Positions 15,616 to 23,339 of a DNA stretch of 33,083 nt are shown here, piece by piece. The DNA comes from Butyrivibrio sp. GTDB lineage: Bacteria; Bacillota; Clostridia; Lachnospirales; Lachnospiraceae. The stretch lies in the NCBI GenBank assembly GCA_017620235.1, contig JAFZQT010000058.1, positions 1 to 33,083 of the forward strand, written 5' to 3'. A program made the translations under genes and the position numbers. Within the stretch, counting starts at the first letter, position 1. Every line of letters begins with the position of its first letter. The notes below the pieces were generated by a model. It was not told where the DNA came from. It saw nothing but the letters and a program-made list of their open reading frames with translations, and searched no databases.

Positions 15616-16251
15616 TTATAAATTCTCCTTCATAGCATTGATGAGCTTTCTGATTCTTTCTGTTTCCATCTGCATGCTAACCTGATTAACAATAACTCTT
15701 GCCGATAACGGACAGATCTCTTCAAGAACTTCAAGTCCGTTTTCTCTAAGTGTCGATCCCGTCTCAACGATATCGACGATCACATCAGACAGATTCACGA
15801 TAGGTCCAAGCTCAACTGAGCCGTTAAGCTTGATAATATCAACAGTCTGATGCTTTTTATTGAAAAAGTAATCTTTTGCAATGTTTGGGTATTTACTTGC
15901 AACACGGATCATCTCACGATGCTCCAAAAGGCTCTTTGCATCATGCGGTCCGCAGACGCACATTCTGCACTTTCCGAATCCGAGATCCAGAACCTCATAT
16001 ACTCTTCTGTTTTCTTCAAGTATTGTGTCCGCGCCGACAATTCCTATGTCAGCAGCGCCGTACTCAACATAAGTCGGTACGTCGGGGCCTTTTGCGAGGA
16101 AGAACTTAAGTCCAAGTTCCTCATTTGTAAAAATAAGTTTCCTTGTCTTCTTATCAAGTACTTCTTCGCATTCAATCCCACATTTATTTAAAAGTTCCAT
16201 TGTGTCTTTTACAAGTCTGCCTTTTCCAAGTGCAAAAGTTAAATATCTCAT
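15616..16251 (-). CDS. hisG: ATP phosphoribosyltransferase HisG, short form
   Basis: First committed step of histidine synthesis: joins ATP and PRPP. At 211 residues it is the short form, which lacks the regulatory domain and needs HisZ, encoded just upstream. The start at 16251 (MRYLTFALGKGRL) follows GGAGGA by a few bases; the ATG at 16266 overlaps the hisZ stop and has no site. The PRPP-binding region VETGSTLRENGLEV (around residue 165) and ADIGIVGADTILE are clear. Confidence 0.97.
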   Translation of the reverse strand: MRYLTFALGKGRLVKDTMELLNKCGIECEEVLDKKTRKLIFTNEELGLKFFLAKGPDVPTYVEYGAADIGIVGADTILEENRRVYEVLDLGFGKCRMCVCGPHDAKSLLEHREMIRVASKYPNIAKDYFFNKKHQTVDIIKLNGSVELGPIVNLSDVIVDIVETGSTLRENGLEVLEEICPLSARVIVNQVSMQMETERIRKLINAMKENL

Positions 16252-16262
16252 GTCTCCTCCGA

Positions 16263-17372
16263 TCATTCAGCCTCCAAAGCAACATTGGTGCCATTCTTCC
16301 TAAGCTCTTTTGCTTTATTGAGTGCTTCCTCAAAATTGTTCTCGTTATATGTGATGACAACGCGCTCAGCTTCATGCTCAACCGTAACATTCTGCCTGTA
16401 AAGAGCAGACATGAGGTCATCAATTATTATTGAGAAACCGATCGAAGGTGCATCTGTTCCGTATTTTCCAAGAAGATTATCGTATCTTCCGCCTTTTGCA
16501 ATGGCATCTCCCACGCCGTATGTGTACGCAAGGAAGATCACGCCTGTGTAATAGTTAAATTTACTAAGGATTCCAAGGTCAAAAGAAACATATTTCTCAA
16601 CACCATAATTTGTAAGAACCCTGTAAAGATCTTTAAGTCTCTTGATCGCGTCTAATGAACGCTTATTGCTAACTTCGCTCTGAGCATTATCAAGCGCCTT
16701 GTCAGTTCCGATAAATTCCGCAACTTTTCCGATAAGAGCGCGATACTTCTCGGGAACATTTCTTTCGCTCAAAATACCTTCAACAGCGAAAATATTTTTA
16801 TCAATGATCTGCTCTCTGATCTCTTCCTCAGTCTCAGCGTCAATTCCGGCTTCCTCGCAGATTCCCTTGTAATAATCCGCATCACCAATGCTGATCTGGA
16901 AGTTTGTAAGTCCTGTGCTCTTAAGAGCCTCGATCAAAAGAGCTATATTCTCGGCGTCAGCGTATACCGATGAATCATTCATCAGCTCAACGCCGATATT
17001 TGTATTCTCTTTGAGCTTACCCTGAAGACTTGATGTATTAAGGAAAGTCTTGCCGTTGTAGCAAACTCTGACGGGCTTTGAATCCTCAAGCATCACCTTA
17101 GATGCACAGCGCGCAATCGCGGGTGTAAAGTCAGGTCTGAGCACAAGTGTGTTTCCGTCTTTATCAAAAAACTTGTAGAGTTCACGCGCGTCGGATGTAT
17201 TGATCTCCTCTGCAAATACGTCAAAGAACTCAAATGTAGGTGTATCAATATCGCTATAACCATAGCTCTTGATCACGTTGTGAATCTTGTTTTCAATAAT
17301 AAGCCTGTCGCTATATTCACTTCCGTAAATATCACGTACTCCGTCCGGAGTATGCAAAAGTACTTTATTCAT
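16263..17372 (-). CDS. hisZ: ATP phosphoribosyltransferase regulatory subunit HisZ
   Basis: Histidyl-tRNA synthetase-like protein that complexes with short HisG and gives it activity and histidine feedback. The start at 17372 (MNKVLLHTPDGVRDIYG) has GCGAGG six bases upstream; a longer frame to 17405 is not supported. The 369-residue protein keeps the class II synthetase fold, with the motif 3-like GKGGRYDNLLGKYGTDAPSIGFS near residue 290, but lacks an anticodon-binding domain. Adjacency to short HisG separates it from true HisS. First gene of the his operon, behind a repeat-containing leader. Confidence 0.95.
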   Translation of the reverse strand: MNKVLLHTPDGVRDIYGSEYSDRLIIENKIHNVIKSYGYSDIDTPTFEFFDVFAEEINTSDARELYKFFDKDGNTLVLRPDFTPAIARCASKVMLEDSKPVRVCYNGKTFLNTSSLQGKLKENTNIGVELMNDSSVYADAENIALLIEALKSTGLTNFQISIGDADYYKGICEEAGIDAETEEEIREQIIDKNIFAVEGILSERNVPEKYRALIGKVAEFIGTDKALDNAQSEVSNKRSLDAIKRLKDLYRVLTNYGVEKYVSFDLGILSKFNYYTGVIFLAYTYGVGDAIAKGGRYDNLLGKYGTDAPSIGFSIIIDDLMSALYRQNVTVEHEAERVVITYNENNFEEALNKAKELRKNGTNVALEAE

Positions 17373-17405
17373 AAAAACCTCGCTTAATTTATATATCATG
17401 ACCAT

Positions 17406-17520
17406 AAAAAATCTATTTGCTTTAGCAACGCGCAGTAAAAAATATTTTCACTTTAGTATTGCGCAGTGCTAATTAATTACTATACTACAGAGTTTAACAT
17501 CAATTTTATAAAGCTGTCAA
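17406..17520 (-). promoter_or_regulatory. his operon promoter region with direct and inverted repeats
   Basis: On the - strand TTGACA (17515-17520) and TAAACT (17491-17496) are 18 bases apart, a fair promoter starting near 17484. Downstream are two imperfect 17-base copies (17420-17436 and 17451-17467, 13 of 17 identical, offset 31 bases). Overlapping them is an inverted repeat (17422-17433 with 17461-17472; 12 positions with one mismatch and one wobble) that would fold in the leader RNA. A small alternative hairpin (17417-17428) shares its 3' arm and is followed by TTTTTT (17406-17411). An operator or an attenuator is possible. No T-box sequence or run of His codons is visible. Confidence 0.5.
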
Positions 17521-17529
17521 TCACTTTCG

Positions 17530-18066
17530 TTATCTGGCATCCAAGTCTTTTTGGATGGCATCGAGATAAGGAATGAGAAGACCATTTTCACCCGGAGACT
17601 TAATTACAAATTCCTCGGAAAGTTCCTCGTGCCTAAAACTTTTCCTTCCGCCATTCTCCGCTCTCTCCCAGAATTCAAGGAGCTTTCTGAACGGAAGATA
17701 ATAAAACTCATTAAGTCCGGTATAATATATCAGGAAAAAAGCAACTCCATCCTGCTTTTCAAAACTTTTCATGAAAGCAACCTGATGCGGATGGATGTTT
17801 TCAAGCGCAAACGTCTCAGCTGCGCATTCTTTCGCATCAAAACAGACAGGAATTCCCTGCACGACACCGATATAATCGACGGTACTCTTTTGCTCAAAAT
17901 AAGCAAGCGTAATATGCCTCGTACTCTTATCGATCTTGATCGGCGTTATCGGAGTAGGAATCTTCTGAATAAGCGCAAGCGAAAGCTCATTGTACCTTTC
18001 GTTTGTCCTATTTATAAGTTCCTCCAAAGTAGACCCTCGAAGTCCCCTTGATTTCCAAGTCGGCAT
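17530..18066 (-). CDS. recU: Holliday junction resolvase RecU
   Basis: Structure-specific nuclease of Gram-positive bacteria that cuts four-way DNA junctions in recombinational repair. The 178 residues show the family start RGLRGSTLEELINRTNERY and a PD-(D/E)xK-type active site: D64 (STVDYIG), D77 and K79 (FDAKE), with HPHQVAFMKSFEKQDGVAFF following. Length fits. AAAGGGGAT lies about seven bases before the ATG. It is the last gene of the run that starts at the amidase, 12 bases after the RluA-type gene, and ends just before the his promoter. Confidence 0.9.
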   Translation of the reverse strand: MPTWKSRGLRGSTLEELINRTNERYNELSLALIQKIPTPITPIKIDKSTRHITLAYFEQKSTVDYIGVVQGIPVCFDAKECAAETFALENIHPHQVAFMKSFEKQDGVAFFLIYYTGLNEFYYLPFRKLLEFWERAENGGRKSFRHEELSEEFVIKSPGENGLLIPYLDAIQKDLDAR

Positions 18067-18078
18067 AGTTATCCCCTT

Positions 18079-19053
18079 TTAAAAGAATTTATCGTAAACA
18101 TCGGGAAGCTTCGTCTTAAACTCCCTTCCCGTGATATTCTCAAACTCAGCGGGCAAATCATCAGGAAAGCACACCCTGTAACAAAAAAGAAGCTGATGCT
18201 TTACTCCTTTGTATATCTTTCCTCCGTATTTCACATCGCCTATAAGCGGATGTCCGATACTTGATAGATGAGCCCTTATCTGATGCGGTTTTCCCGTAAC
18301 AAGCTTAACTTCAAGCATTGTAAGGTCCGCATCTTTATTATATTTTACAGGCGCAATCTCCGTCTCGATATAAGAATATCTGTCATCCTTAGGATCGTCT
18401 TTCTGTATAAAGACCTTGTTCTTCTTCTCATCCTTATACAAAAATCCCTTCAGATAAATTTTCTCAGAAAGATTCCCCGAGACGATTGTCCTGTAATATT
18501 TGTCTAAATTTCTGCTCTTTAGAAGCTCATTCATTACCCTTGCACCAGATAGCGACTTGGCGCAGATAACGATTCCGCCTGTATTTCTGTCAAGCCTGTT
18601 GCATATTGAAGGCTTGTAAATATCGAGCTCTTTAACCGCTTCGCTGCCTGTGCTCAAAAGATAATCAATAAGCCAGTCGTTTAAGCTTATATCCTTGGGC
18701 GAACTCTTTTGCGAAAGGAGTCCAACAGGTTTTGAAGCAAGAAGAATGTTGTCATCTTCGTAGATAACCTTCACATCCCCGTATTTAGAAAGATCTGTCT
18801 CTTTATTCTTTTCACTCTTAATAGCGTCAGAATTTCCTTTGAATTTCGCAAACGTCTCATCAGAAAAAAAGATCTTTATAAGATCATCTTCTCTTAATTT
18901 CTCGGTCCCGTCCGCTTTCTTGCCGTTAAGTGTGATATTCTTTTTTCGCAGCATTTTGTAAATAAATCCGCCTGATGCGCCGGGCAGATATCCTTTCAAG
19001 AAACTGTCAAGACGCTTACCTGCTGCGTTATTTCCAATCTTAATCTCTTTCAT
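18079..19053 (-). CDS. RluA-family pseudouridine synthase
   Basis: Converts specific uridines in rRNA (or tRNA) to pseudouridine. The 324-residue protein has an N-terminal S4 RNA-binding domain (about 1-62, KRLDSFLKGYLPGASGGF). The RluA catalytic domain has NRLDRNTGG at residues 152-160 with catalytic D155, and the late motif KPHQIRAHL. The usual HRLDRxTSG is varied to Asn and Gly, but the Asp is kept. RluC/RluD-type target specificity cannot be assigned by eye. It lies between a membrane protein of unknown function and recU with short gaps. Confidence 0.92.
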   Translation of the reverse strand: MKEIKIGNNAAGKRLDSFLKGYLPGASGGFIYKMLRKKNITLNGKKADGTEKLREDDLIKIFFSDETFAKFKGNSDAIKSEKNKETDLSKYGDVKVIYEDDNILLASKPVGLLSQKSSPKDISLNDWLIDYLLSTGSEAVKELDIYKPSICNRLDRNTGGIVICAKSLSGARVMNELLKSRNLDKYYRTIVSGNLSEKIYLKGFLYKDEKKNKVFIQKDDPKDDRYSYIETEIAPVKYNKDADLTMLEVKLVTGKPHQIRAHLSSIGHPLIGDVKYGGKIYKGVKHQLLFCYRVCFPDDLPAEFENITGREFKTKLPDVYDKFF

Positions 19054-19061
19054 GGCTATCC

Positions 19062-19670
19062 TTACAATGAAATGGACAAAAGAATTGATGCGGGAGTCTG
19101 CGTAGTTCCCGGAATCCAGCTCTCTTCAATTGCAACGGGATCAATGCCTTTTTCAGCGCGAAGTTTCTCAAGCTGAGCAAGTCTGTCACAGAACTTATCA
19201 ATATCTGTAAATATCTTTATGCTGTGATTTGAATAGCCGCTCTGTGCGATCATCTTCTTGATATGCTTCTCGCAGTCGATCTCATCAATATCTTCATCCG
19301 AAGAATAACAGCAAATGTTCTTATCAAGTACTGTTGATGCAGATACATAGAAATTCTTATCATACGAAGTTATTACGTGGTCGTAGTGAATAAGAAGACC
19401 GCCTCTGCATTTCTCAATCTTATCCCTGTCAGCTTCAAGACAGCCCTTAGCTTTGAGGAACATTATCATATTTACAGCACTCCAACCTGCCGGAAGACAG
19501 CCAAGTGCCGCAATAATACTCATAATATTTTTCTGGGATCCGTAGATCAAAAGACCTGCCACGTATATTCCGACAGTTATCACAAGACTTATAACCGTTC
19601 TCAATATCGCAGCATTCTTTCTGTATTTGATATAACCAAATTCGCCCTTATATACTCTCTGAAGATTCAA
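19062..19670 (-). CDS. Unknown two-helix membrane protein
   Basis: I do not recognise a family. The frame opens with a GTG at 19679, but AAGGTG is spaced six bases from the in-frame TTG at 19670, which I prefer (202 residues). Two hydrophobic helices (about 21-43 and 48-72 from that start) form an N-terminal hairpin. A soluble, probably cytoplasmic domain of about 130 residues follows, rich in Asp, Lys and Cys (NICCYSSDEDIDEIDCEKHIKK), with a helical stretch FCDRLAQLEKLRAEKG near the end. It is tightly placed between two pseudouridine synthase genes (gaps of 8 and 29 bases), so it is part of their operon, but nothing links it to RNA modification. It looks like a lineage-restricted conserved protein. 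Confidence 0.75.
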   Translation of the reverse strand: MNLQRVYKGEFGYIKYRKNAAILRTVISLVITVGIYVAGLLIYGSQKNIMSIIAALGCLPAGWSAVNMIMFLKAKGCLEADRDKIEKCRGGLLIHYDHVITSYDKNFYVSASTVLDKNICCYSSDEDIDEIDCEKHIKKMIAQSGYSNHSIKIFTDIDKFCDRLAQLEKLRAEKGIDPVAIEESWIPGTTQTPASILLSISL

Positions 19671-19699
19671 TTTATTCACCTTCCGTTTAAAAGATTATT

Positions 19700-20434
19700 T
19701 TACAGCCCCAGTTTTTTCAGCTCTTCTTCAGTTAGAGCTCTGTACTCACCGGGTGCTAAATTTTCGTCAAGAAAAAGCGGCCCCATTGAAAGTCTTTTAA
19801 GAAAAAGAACTTCATTTCCGACCGCTTCAAGCATTCTTTTAACCTGATGAAAACGGCCTTCATGAATAGTGAGTTCAATAACGGGTTTACCGTCAGAGTC
19901 GCTTCCTTTTTGCGCAACACGCGCAGGAAGCGTAATCTTGACGGAACCGTCATCATTTTTATCACCAAGATCTACACCATCCCGGAGCTTCGTGATATCG
20001 GCTTCTGAAAGTTCATGGCTTATATGAACCTCATAGACCTTATCTACGTGTTTCTTGGGTGATAACAGCTTATGTATTAAAACGCCGTCATCAGTTATCA
20101 GAAGCAGCCCTTCAGTGTCGATATCGAGTCTTCCGCAGGGACTTAGATCCCTTACATTCTCTTCTTTTAAAAGGTCAAGAACCGTTGTATTTCTCTTATC
20201 ATTTGTCGCAGACACCACTCCAGCCGGTTTATTCAGCATGAAGTAGTGAAAGCGGGCATAAGATAGAACTTTCCCATCAAAAGCGATCTCATCGGAATTC
20301 TCGCTTACGTGTACGTCAGGTTTAACGGCAACAACGCCGTTAACCGTACAACGACCGTTTTTCAAATATTCTTTTATCTGTTTTCGGGTTCCTAAATTGT
20401 GGTCACCCAGATATTTATCGAGTCTCAAGATCAA
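19700..20434 (-). CDS. RsuA/RluB/RluE-family pseudouridine synthase
   Basis: Pseudouridine synthase for rRNA. The 244-residue protein has an S4 domain (about 1-60, LRLDKYLGDHNLGTRKQIKE), the segment FMLNKPAGVVSAT, the catalytic motif GRLDIDTEGLLLITDDG with D104, and the C-terminal HEGRFHQVKRML. The RxHQVKRM motif with SPCGRLDIDTEG favours the RsuA branch (16S position 516 in E. coli), but RluB-type activity cannot be excluded. Its ATG overlaps the amidase stop by four bases, an unexpected coupling of a cell-wall gene and an RNA-modification gene. Confidence 0.92.
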   Translation of the reverse strand: MILRLDKYLGDHNLGTRKQIKEYLKNGRCTVNGVVAVKPDVHVSENSDEIAFDGKVLSYARFHYFMLNKPAGVVSATNDKRNTTVLDLLKEENVRDLSPCGRLDIDTEGLLLITDDGVLIHKLLSPKKHVDKVYEVHISHELSEADITKLRDGVDLGDKNDDGSVKITLPARVAQKGSDSDGKPVIELTIHEGRFHQVKRMLEAVGNEVLFLKRLSMGPLFLDENLAPGEYRALTEEELKKLGL

Positions 20435-21471
20435 TAATCCTTTACAGGAACAGCATTACTTTCCTTGCCGAGCTCATAGATATTGTATGCGCGGCAAACG
20501 ATTACAGGATTCTCATAACCTGCAGGAACCTTTACATTGTAAGACTGTGTCTCCTTAGATCTGTCCCACATCTGGAAAGGGCTGAAAGTCTGACCGCCGT
20601 CATAGCTGTATGCAAAGTAAGCAACAGGACTCTGATTATCCTTTGTTGTCATCTGAACAAGAACGTTTCCGTCCTTCTTACTTGATGCAAGAACCTTGAT
20701 CTCACATACGTCGGGGCCTGTCTCGTCCTGACGAACAGGGCCTGCCGGAGCAGGTGTGGGATCATACTTAAATCCTGAGAAATCAGCACCTGTCTTGGAT
20801 GACTTAAGCTTGAAATACTTAGCAACAGCTGTTGCATCCTTAACACCAAGCTGAGCATAGAAGTTAGGTGACTTTACCTTCTGAACATCATAGCCGTGAT
20901 CGATATAAGCATGCTCGATGATTACACCGGGAATATTTCTTGCAGCACAAGCTCTGATAACACCGTAGTAATCTACGCCCTTAGAACCGATCTTAGTCTT
21001 AACACCCTTCTGGTAAATTCCGAGGCTTCCAAGTTCCTGAATCTCAATCTTTCCGAAATCCATTCCCTTTCTGTACTGCTCTCCGAATGCCGATGTCCAA
21101 ACCTCACATCCATAGAAATTATGATCCGCAGATGCATTGAAATGGAGACTGAAAAGGAAATCTGCATTTACACTCTGCGCAAAAGCAGCTCTGTCTTCAA
21201 GAGAAAGACCCTGATCTGCATTTCTTGTCATATAAACAGTTACATTGTCATACTTTTCAAGCTCTGCCTTCATTGAATTGGCAACCGTAAGGTTGATATT
21301 CTTCTCCGTAAGACCGTTATACTCAGCACCACGGTTACCTGCACCGTGACCGGGATCGATAACAATAACCACCGGCTTGTCAGCTGCCTTTGTCTCAACT
21401 ACAGTTGCAGGCAAAAAGCCGCCAACTGAAAGCAAAACAACTGATGCAATAGTTGCGATACATCTTCTCAT
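20431..21471 (-). CDS. Secreted N-acetylmuramoyl-L-alanine amidase (Amidase_3)
   Basis: Zinc amidase that cuts the bond between N-acetylmuramic acid and L-alanine in peptidoglycan. A signal peptide covers about 1-29 (cleavage probable after TKA). The AmiC/CwlM-type domain spans about 33-222, with zinc ligands H42 (DPGHG), E56 and H110 (LHFNAS) and catalytic E186 (IIEHAYID). After a Pro-rich linker, residues 252-346 form a beta-rich, Ig-like domain (SYDGGQTFSPF) that may bind the wall or a partner. The start follows AGGAGAG. It comes after the terminator at 21521-21556, so it is the first gene of its operon. Confidence 0.92.
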   Translation of the reverse strand: MRRCIATIASVVLLSVGGFLPATVVETKAADKPVVIVIDPGHGAGNRGAEYNGLTEKNINLTVANSMKAELEKYDNVTVYMTRNADQGLSLEDRAAFAQSVNADFLFSLHFNASADHNFYGCEVWTSAFGEQYRKGMDFGKIEIQELGSLGIYQKGVKTKIGSKGVDYYGVIRACAARNIPGVIIEHAYIDHGYDVQKVKSPNFYAQLGVKDATAVAKYFKLKSSKTGADFSGFKYDPTPAPAGPVRQDETGPDVCEIKVLASSKKDGNVLVQMTTKDNQSPVAYFAYSYDGGQTFSPFQMWDRSKETQSYNVKVPAGYENPVIVCRAYNIYELGKESNAVPVKDY

Positions 21472-21520
21472 ACTTCTCTCCTCATTCTTTCTATTGAAAA
21501 AAACTATAACTACCTACTGT

Positions 21521-21556
21521 AAAAAGTAAAAAGCTGTCGCAAATAAGCGGCAGCTT
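21521..21556 (-). terminator. Intrinsic terminator after the coiled-coil gene
   Basis: Ten-base stem (21531-21540 with 21547-21556, one G-U pair) and a six-base loop, followed on the - strand by TTTTTACTTTTT. It closes the topoisomerase-rsmD-coaD-coiled-coil operon. A weak amidase promoter (TATAGT about 55 bases before its ATG, poor -35) may overlap its tail. Confidence 0.85.
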
Positions 21557-21567
21557 AGATATTCTAT

Positions 21568-22281
21568 TTAACCGTTCAACATATCCAGGTTGAGAGCTTC
21601 TTGCTCTGTTATACCCTGTCCCTGTGTCTCTTCAGCCCCTTCACCTGCTACAGGAGCAGTGGCTGCCGGAACCGCCTCCGGAGGTCTGAGATCAGCCCTG
21701 TTGGATTTAATAACCTCACCGTACTGTGTAAGCGCTGACAATACGCTGTCTGTACTCTGAGAGATTTCTTTTACCATATTAATGCTGTTCTGTTTAATAG
21801 TCTCAACAATATCATCGGTGCTCTTACTTGTGACATCGATCGACTGAGTGATGATGTCTTCAACTCCTGCAAGGAGCTGATCTGTATACTGTACAGCTGC
21901 CGATTTCATGCTGTTGGCTTCAGTCATGGCATTGTCCAGAATCTCTTTTGCCTGAACAGCTGCCTGAGAAACAACTTCATTAGCCTGAGCATAAGCTTGC
22001 TGCATAATCTCATGCTCATTGATAAGCTCGTTAGTTTTTATTGTAGCCTGATTAACGATATCTTCGGCTTTCCTGCGCGCATCATTTAAGATGGCTTCTT
22101 TATTACTGATAATTTTCTGATATTTTTTTATTTCTTCGGGAGTTTTTGATCTAAGCTCTCTCAGGAGCTCGTCAATCTCCTCTTTATTGACAATAATCTT
22201 TGTCTGTGACAAAGGCTGAGGCTTACAATTATCAATATAAGTCTCGATCTCATCAATTAACTGCTCGATTTTGCTGGTCAT
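21568..22281 (-). CDS. Coiled-coil protein, DivIVA/SepIVA-like
   Basis: Mainly helical protein of 237 residues without membrane segment or enzyme motif. Residues about 45-200 are a long Ala/Glu/Lys/Gln-rich coiled coil (DARRKAEDIVNQA, QAYAQANEVVSQAAVQAKEI), as in proteins often labelled ATPase subunit H-like or DivIVA-like. The C-terminus is a disordered Pro/Ala/Glu/Gly tail. The early KIIVNKEEIDELLRELRSKTPEEI segment recurs in clostridial proteins found beside coaD. It begins directly after the coaD stop and ends at the operon terminator. A role in division or wall growth is inferred from type only. Confidence 0.75.
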   Translation of the reverse strand: MTSKIEQLIDEIETYIDNCKPQPLSQTKIIVNKEEIDELLRELRSKTPEEIKKYQKIISNKEAILNDARRKAEDIVNQATIKTNELINEHEIMQQAYAQANEVVSQAAVQAKEILDNAMTEANSMKSAAVQYTDQLLAGVEDIITQSIDVTSKSTDDIVETIKQNSINMVKEISQSTDSVLSALTQYGEVIKSNRADLRPPEAVPAATAPVAGEGAEETQGQGITEQEALNLDMLNG

Positions 22282-22785
22282 TTATACATCCCCCTGATCT
22301 TTCTGTTTTTCAAACTTTTTGTATAGAGCTTTTGCGACAAAATCTGAAACACAAGGTGATATATCACCTTTATAACTTGCGACCTCTTTTACCACAGAGC
22401 TGCTAAGATATGAGTATTTGATATTTGTTGTGAGGAAAACCGTATCGACCTCGTCATGCGACAGCTCCTTATTGGTCTGCGCAATCTGTAGTTCATATTC
22501 GAAATCGGTTATCGCACGTAGTCCTCTGATTACAATATGTATGTCTTCTTTCTTGCAATAATCGATCAAAAGTCCACTGAAAGATTCAACTACTACATTA
22601 TCAATTCCAGTTACAGACTCTTTAATCATTTTAACACGTTCATCCAGTGTGAACAATGGAGTTTTCGCTGAATTACACATTACGGCAACAATTACTTTGT
22701 CAAACATTGATGCTGCACGTTTTATTATGTCCAAATGTCCGTATGTTATCGGATCGAAACTGCCCGGATAAACCGCTGTTTTCAT
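22282..22785 (-). CDS. coaD: Phosphopantetheine adenylyltransferase CoaD
   Basis: Penultimate step of coenzyme A synthesis: moves AMP from ATP to 4'-phosphopantetheine. The 167-residue protein has the nucleotidyltransferase motif YGHLD (YPGSFDPITYGH at the N-terminus), the RGLRAITDFEYELQIA block near residue 90, and SSSVVKEVASY. Length is standard. Its ATG overlaps the rsmD stop by four bases. The rsmD-coaD pair is widely conserved. Confidence 0.97.
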   Translation of the reverse strand: MKTAVYPGSFDPITYGHLDIIKRAASMFDKVIVAVMCNSAKTPLFTLDERVKMIKESVTGIDNVVVESFSGLLIDYCKKEDIHIVIRGLRAITDFEYELQIAQTNKELSHDEVDTVFLTTNIKYSYLSSSVVKEVASYKGDISPCVSDFVAKALYKKFEKQKDQGDV

Positions 22786-23339
22786 AGCGTTCCCTTTCTA
22801 TACAAAAAGACATGCTTATTTGTTTTATATTCTTTTTCGCGTCTGACTTCAAAACCGTAATCTTCAGCGAATGAAAAATCCATATCTGACGAACTCTCAA
22901 CAATTATCATTGTATGCTCGGTGACATATTTCATCGTTCCGAGCTGAGCGATCGTTCTCTCATAGAGATCTTCATGATACGGGGGATCAAGGAAAATAAT
23001 ATCAACCTCTTCCTCGTGAATATTTCTGAGTCCGATAACAACGTCCTGTTTAAGTACGGTTGCATCATCTTCAAAATGCGTTGTCTTTAAGTTCTGCAAT
23101 ATGCATTTATATGCCGCAGTGGAATTCTCTATAAAGTATGCTTTCGAAGCGCCTCTTGAAAGTGCCTCGATACCGATTCCGCCGCTTCCGGAAAATAGAT
23201 CTACAAATACAGCTCCGGGTACTTCGTTCTGGATCATATTAAAAAGTGTTTCTTTTATTCTGTCCTGAGTCGGCCTTGTATCGTTTCCCTCGGGAGTAAC
23301 GAGTCTAAGCCTTCTTGCAGTTCCCGCAATTACTCTCAT
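22782..23339 (-). CDS. rsmD: 16S rRNA (guanine966-N2)-methyltransferase RsmD
   Basis: Methylates G966 of 16S rRNA during 30S assembly, using SAM. The 185-residue protein has RPTQDRIKETLFNMI, the SAM-binding motif I DLFSGSGGIGIEAL (47-60), and the N-methyltransferase catalytic motif DPPY (118-121). Its start overlaps the topoisomerase A-subunit stop by four bases, and it overlaps coaD likewise at its end, so three genes are translationally coupled. Confidence 0.96.
   Translation of the reverse strand: MRVIAGTARRLRLVTPEGNDTRPTQDRIKETLFNMIQNEVPGAVFVDLFSGSGGIGIEALSRGASKAYFIENSTAAYKCILQNLKTTHFEDDATVLKQDVVIGLRNIHEEEVDIIFLDPPYHEDLYERTIAQLGTMKYVTEHTMIIVESSSDMDFSFAEDYGFEVRREKEYKTNKHVFLYRKGTL

Noticed and set aside
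17406-17520. T-box leader for the his operon
   Set aside because: No T-box core sequence or specifier-loop layout is visible, and the leader is only about 110 bases.
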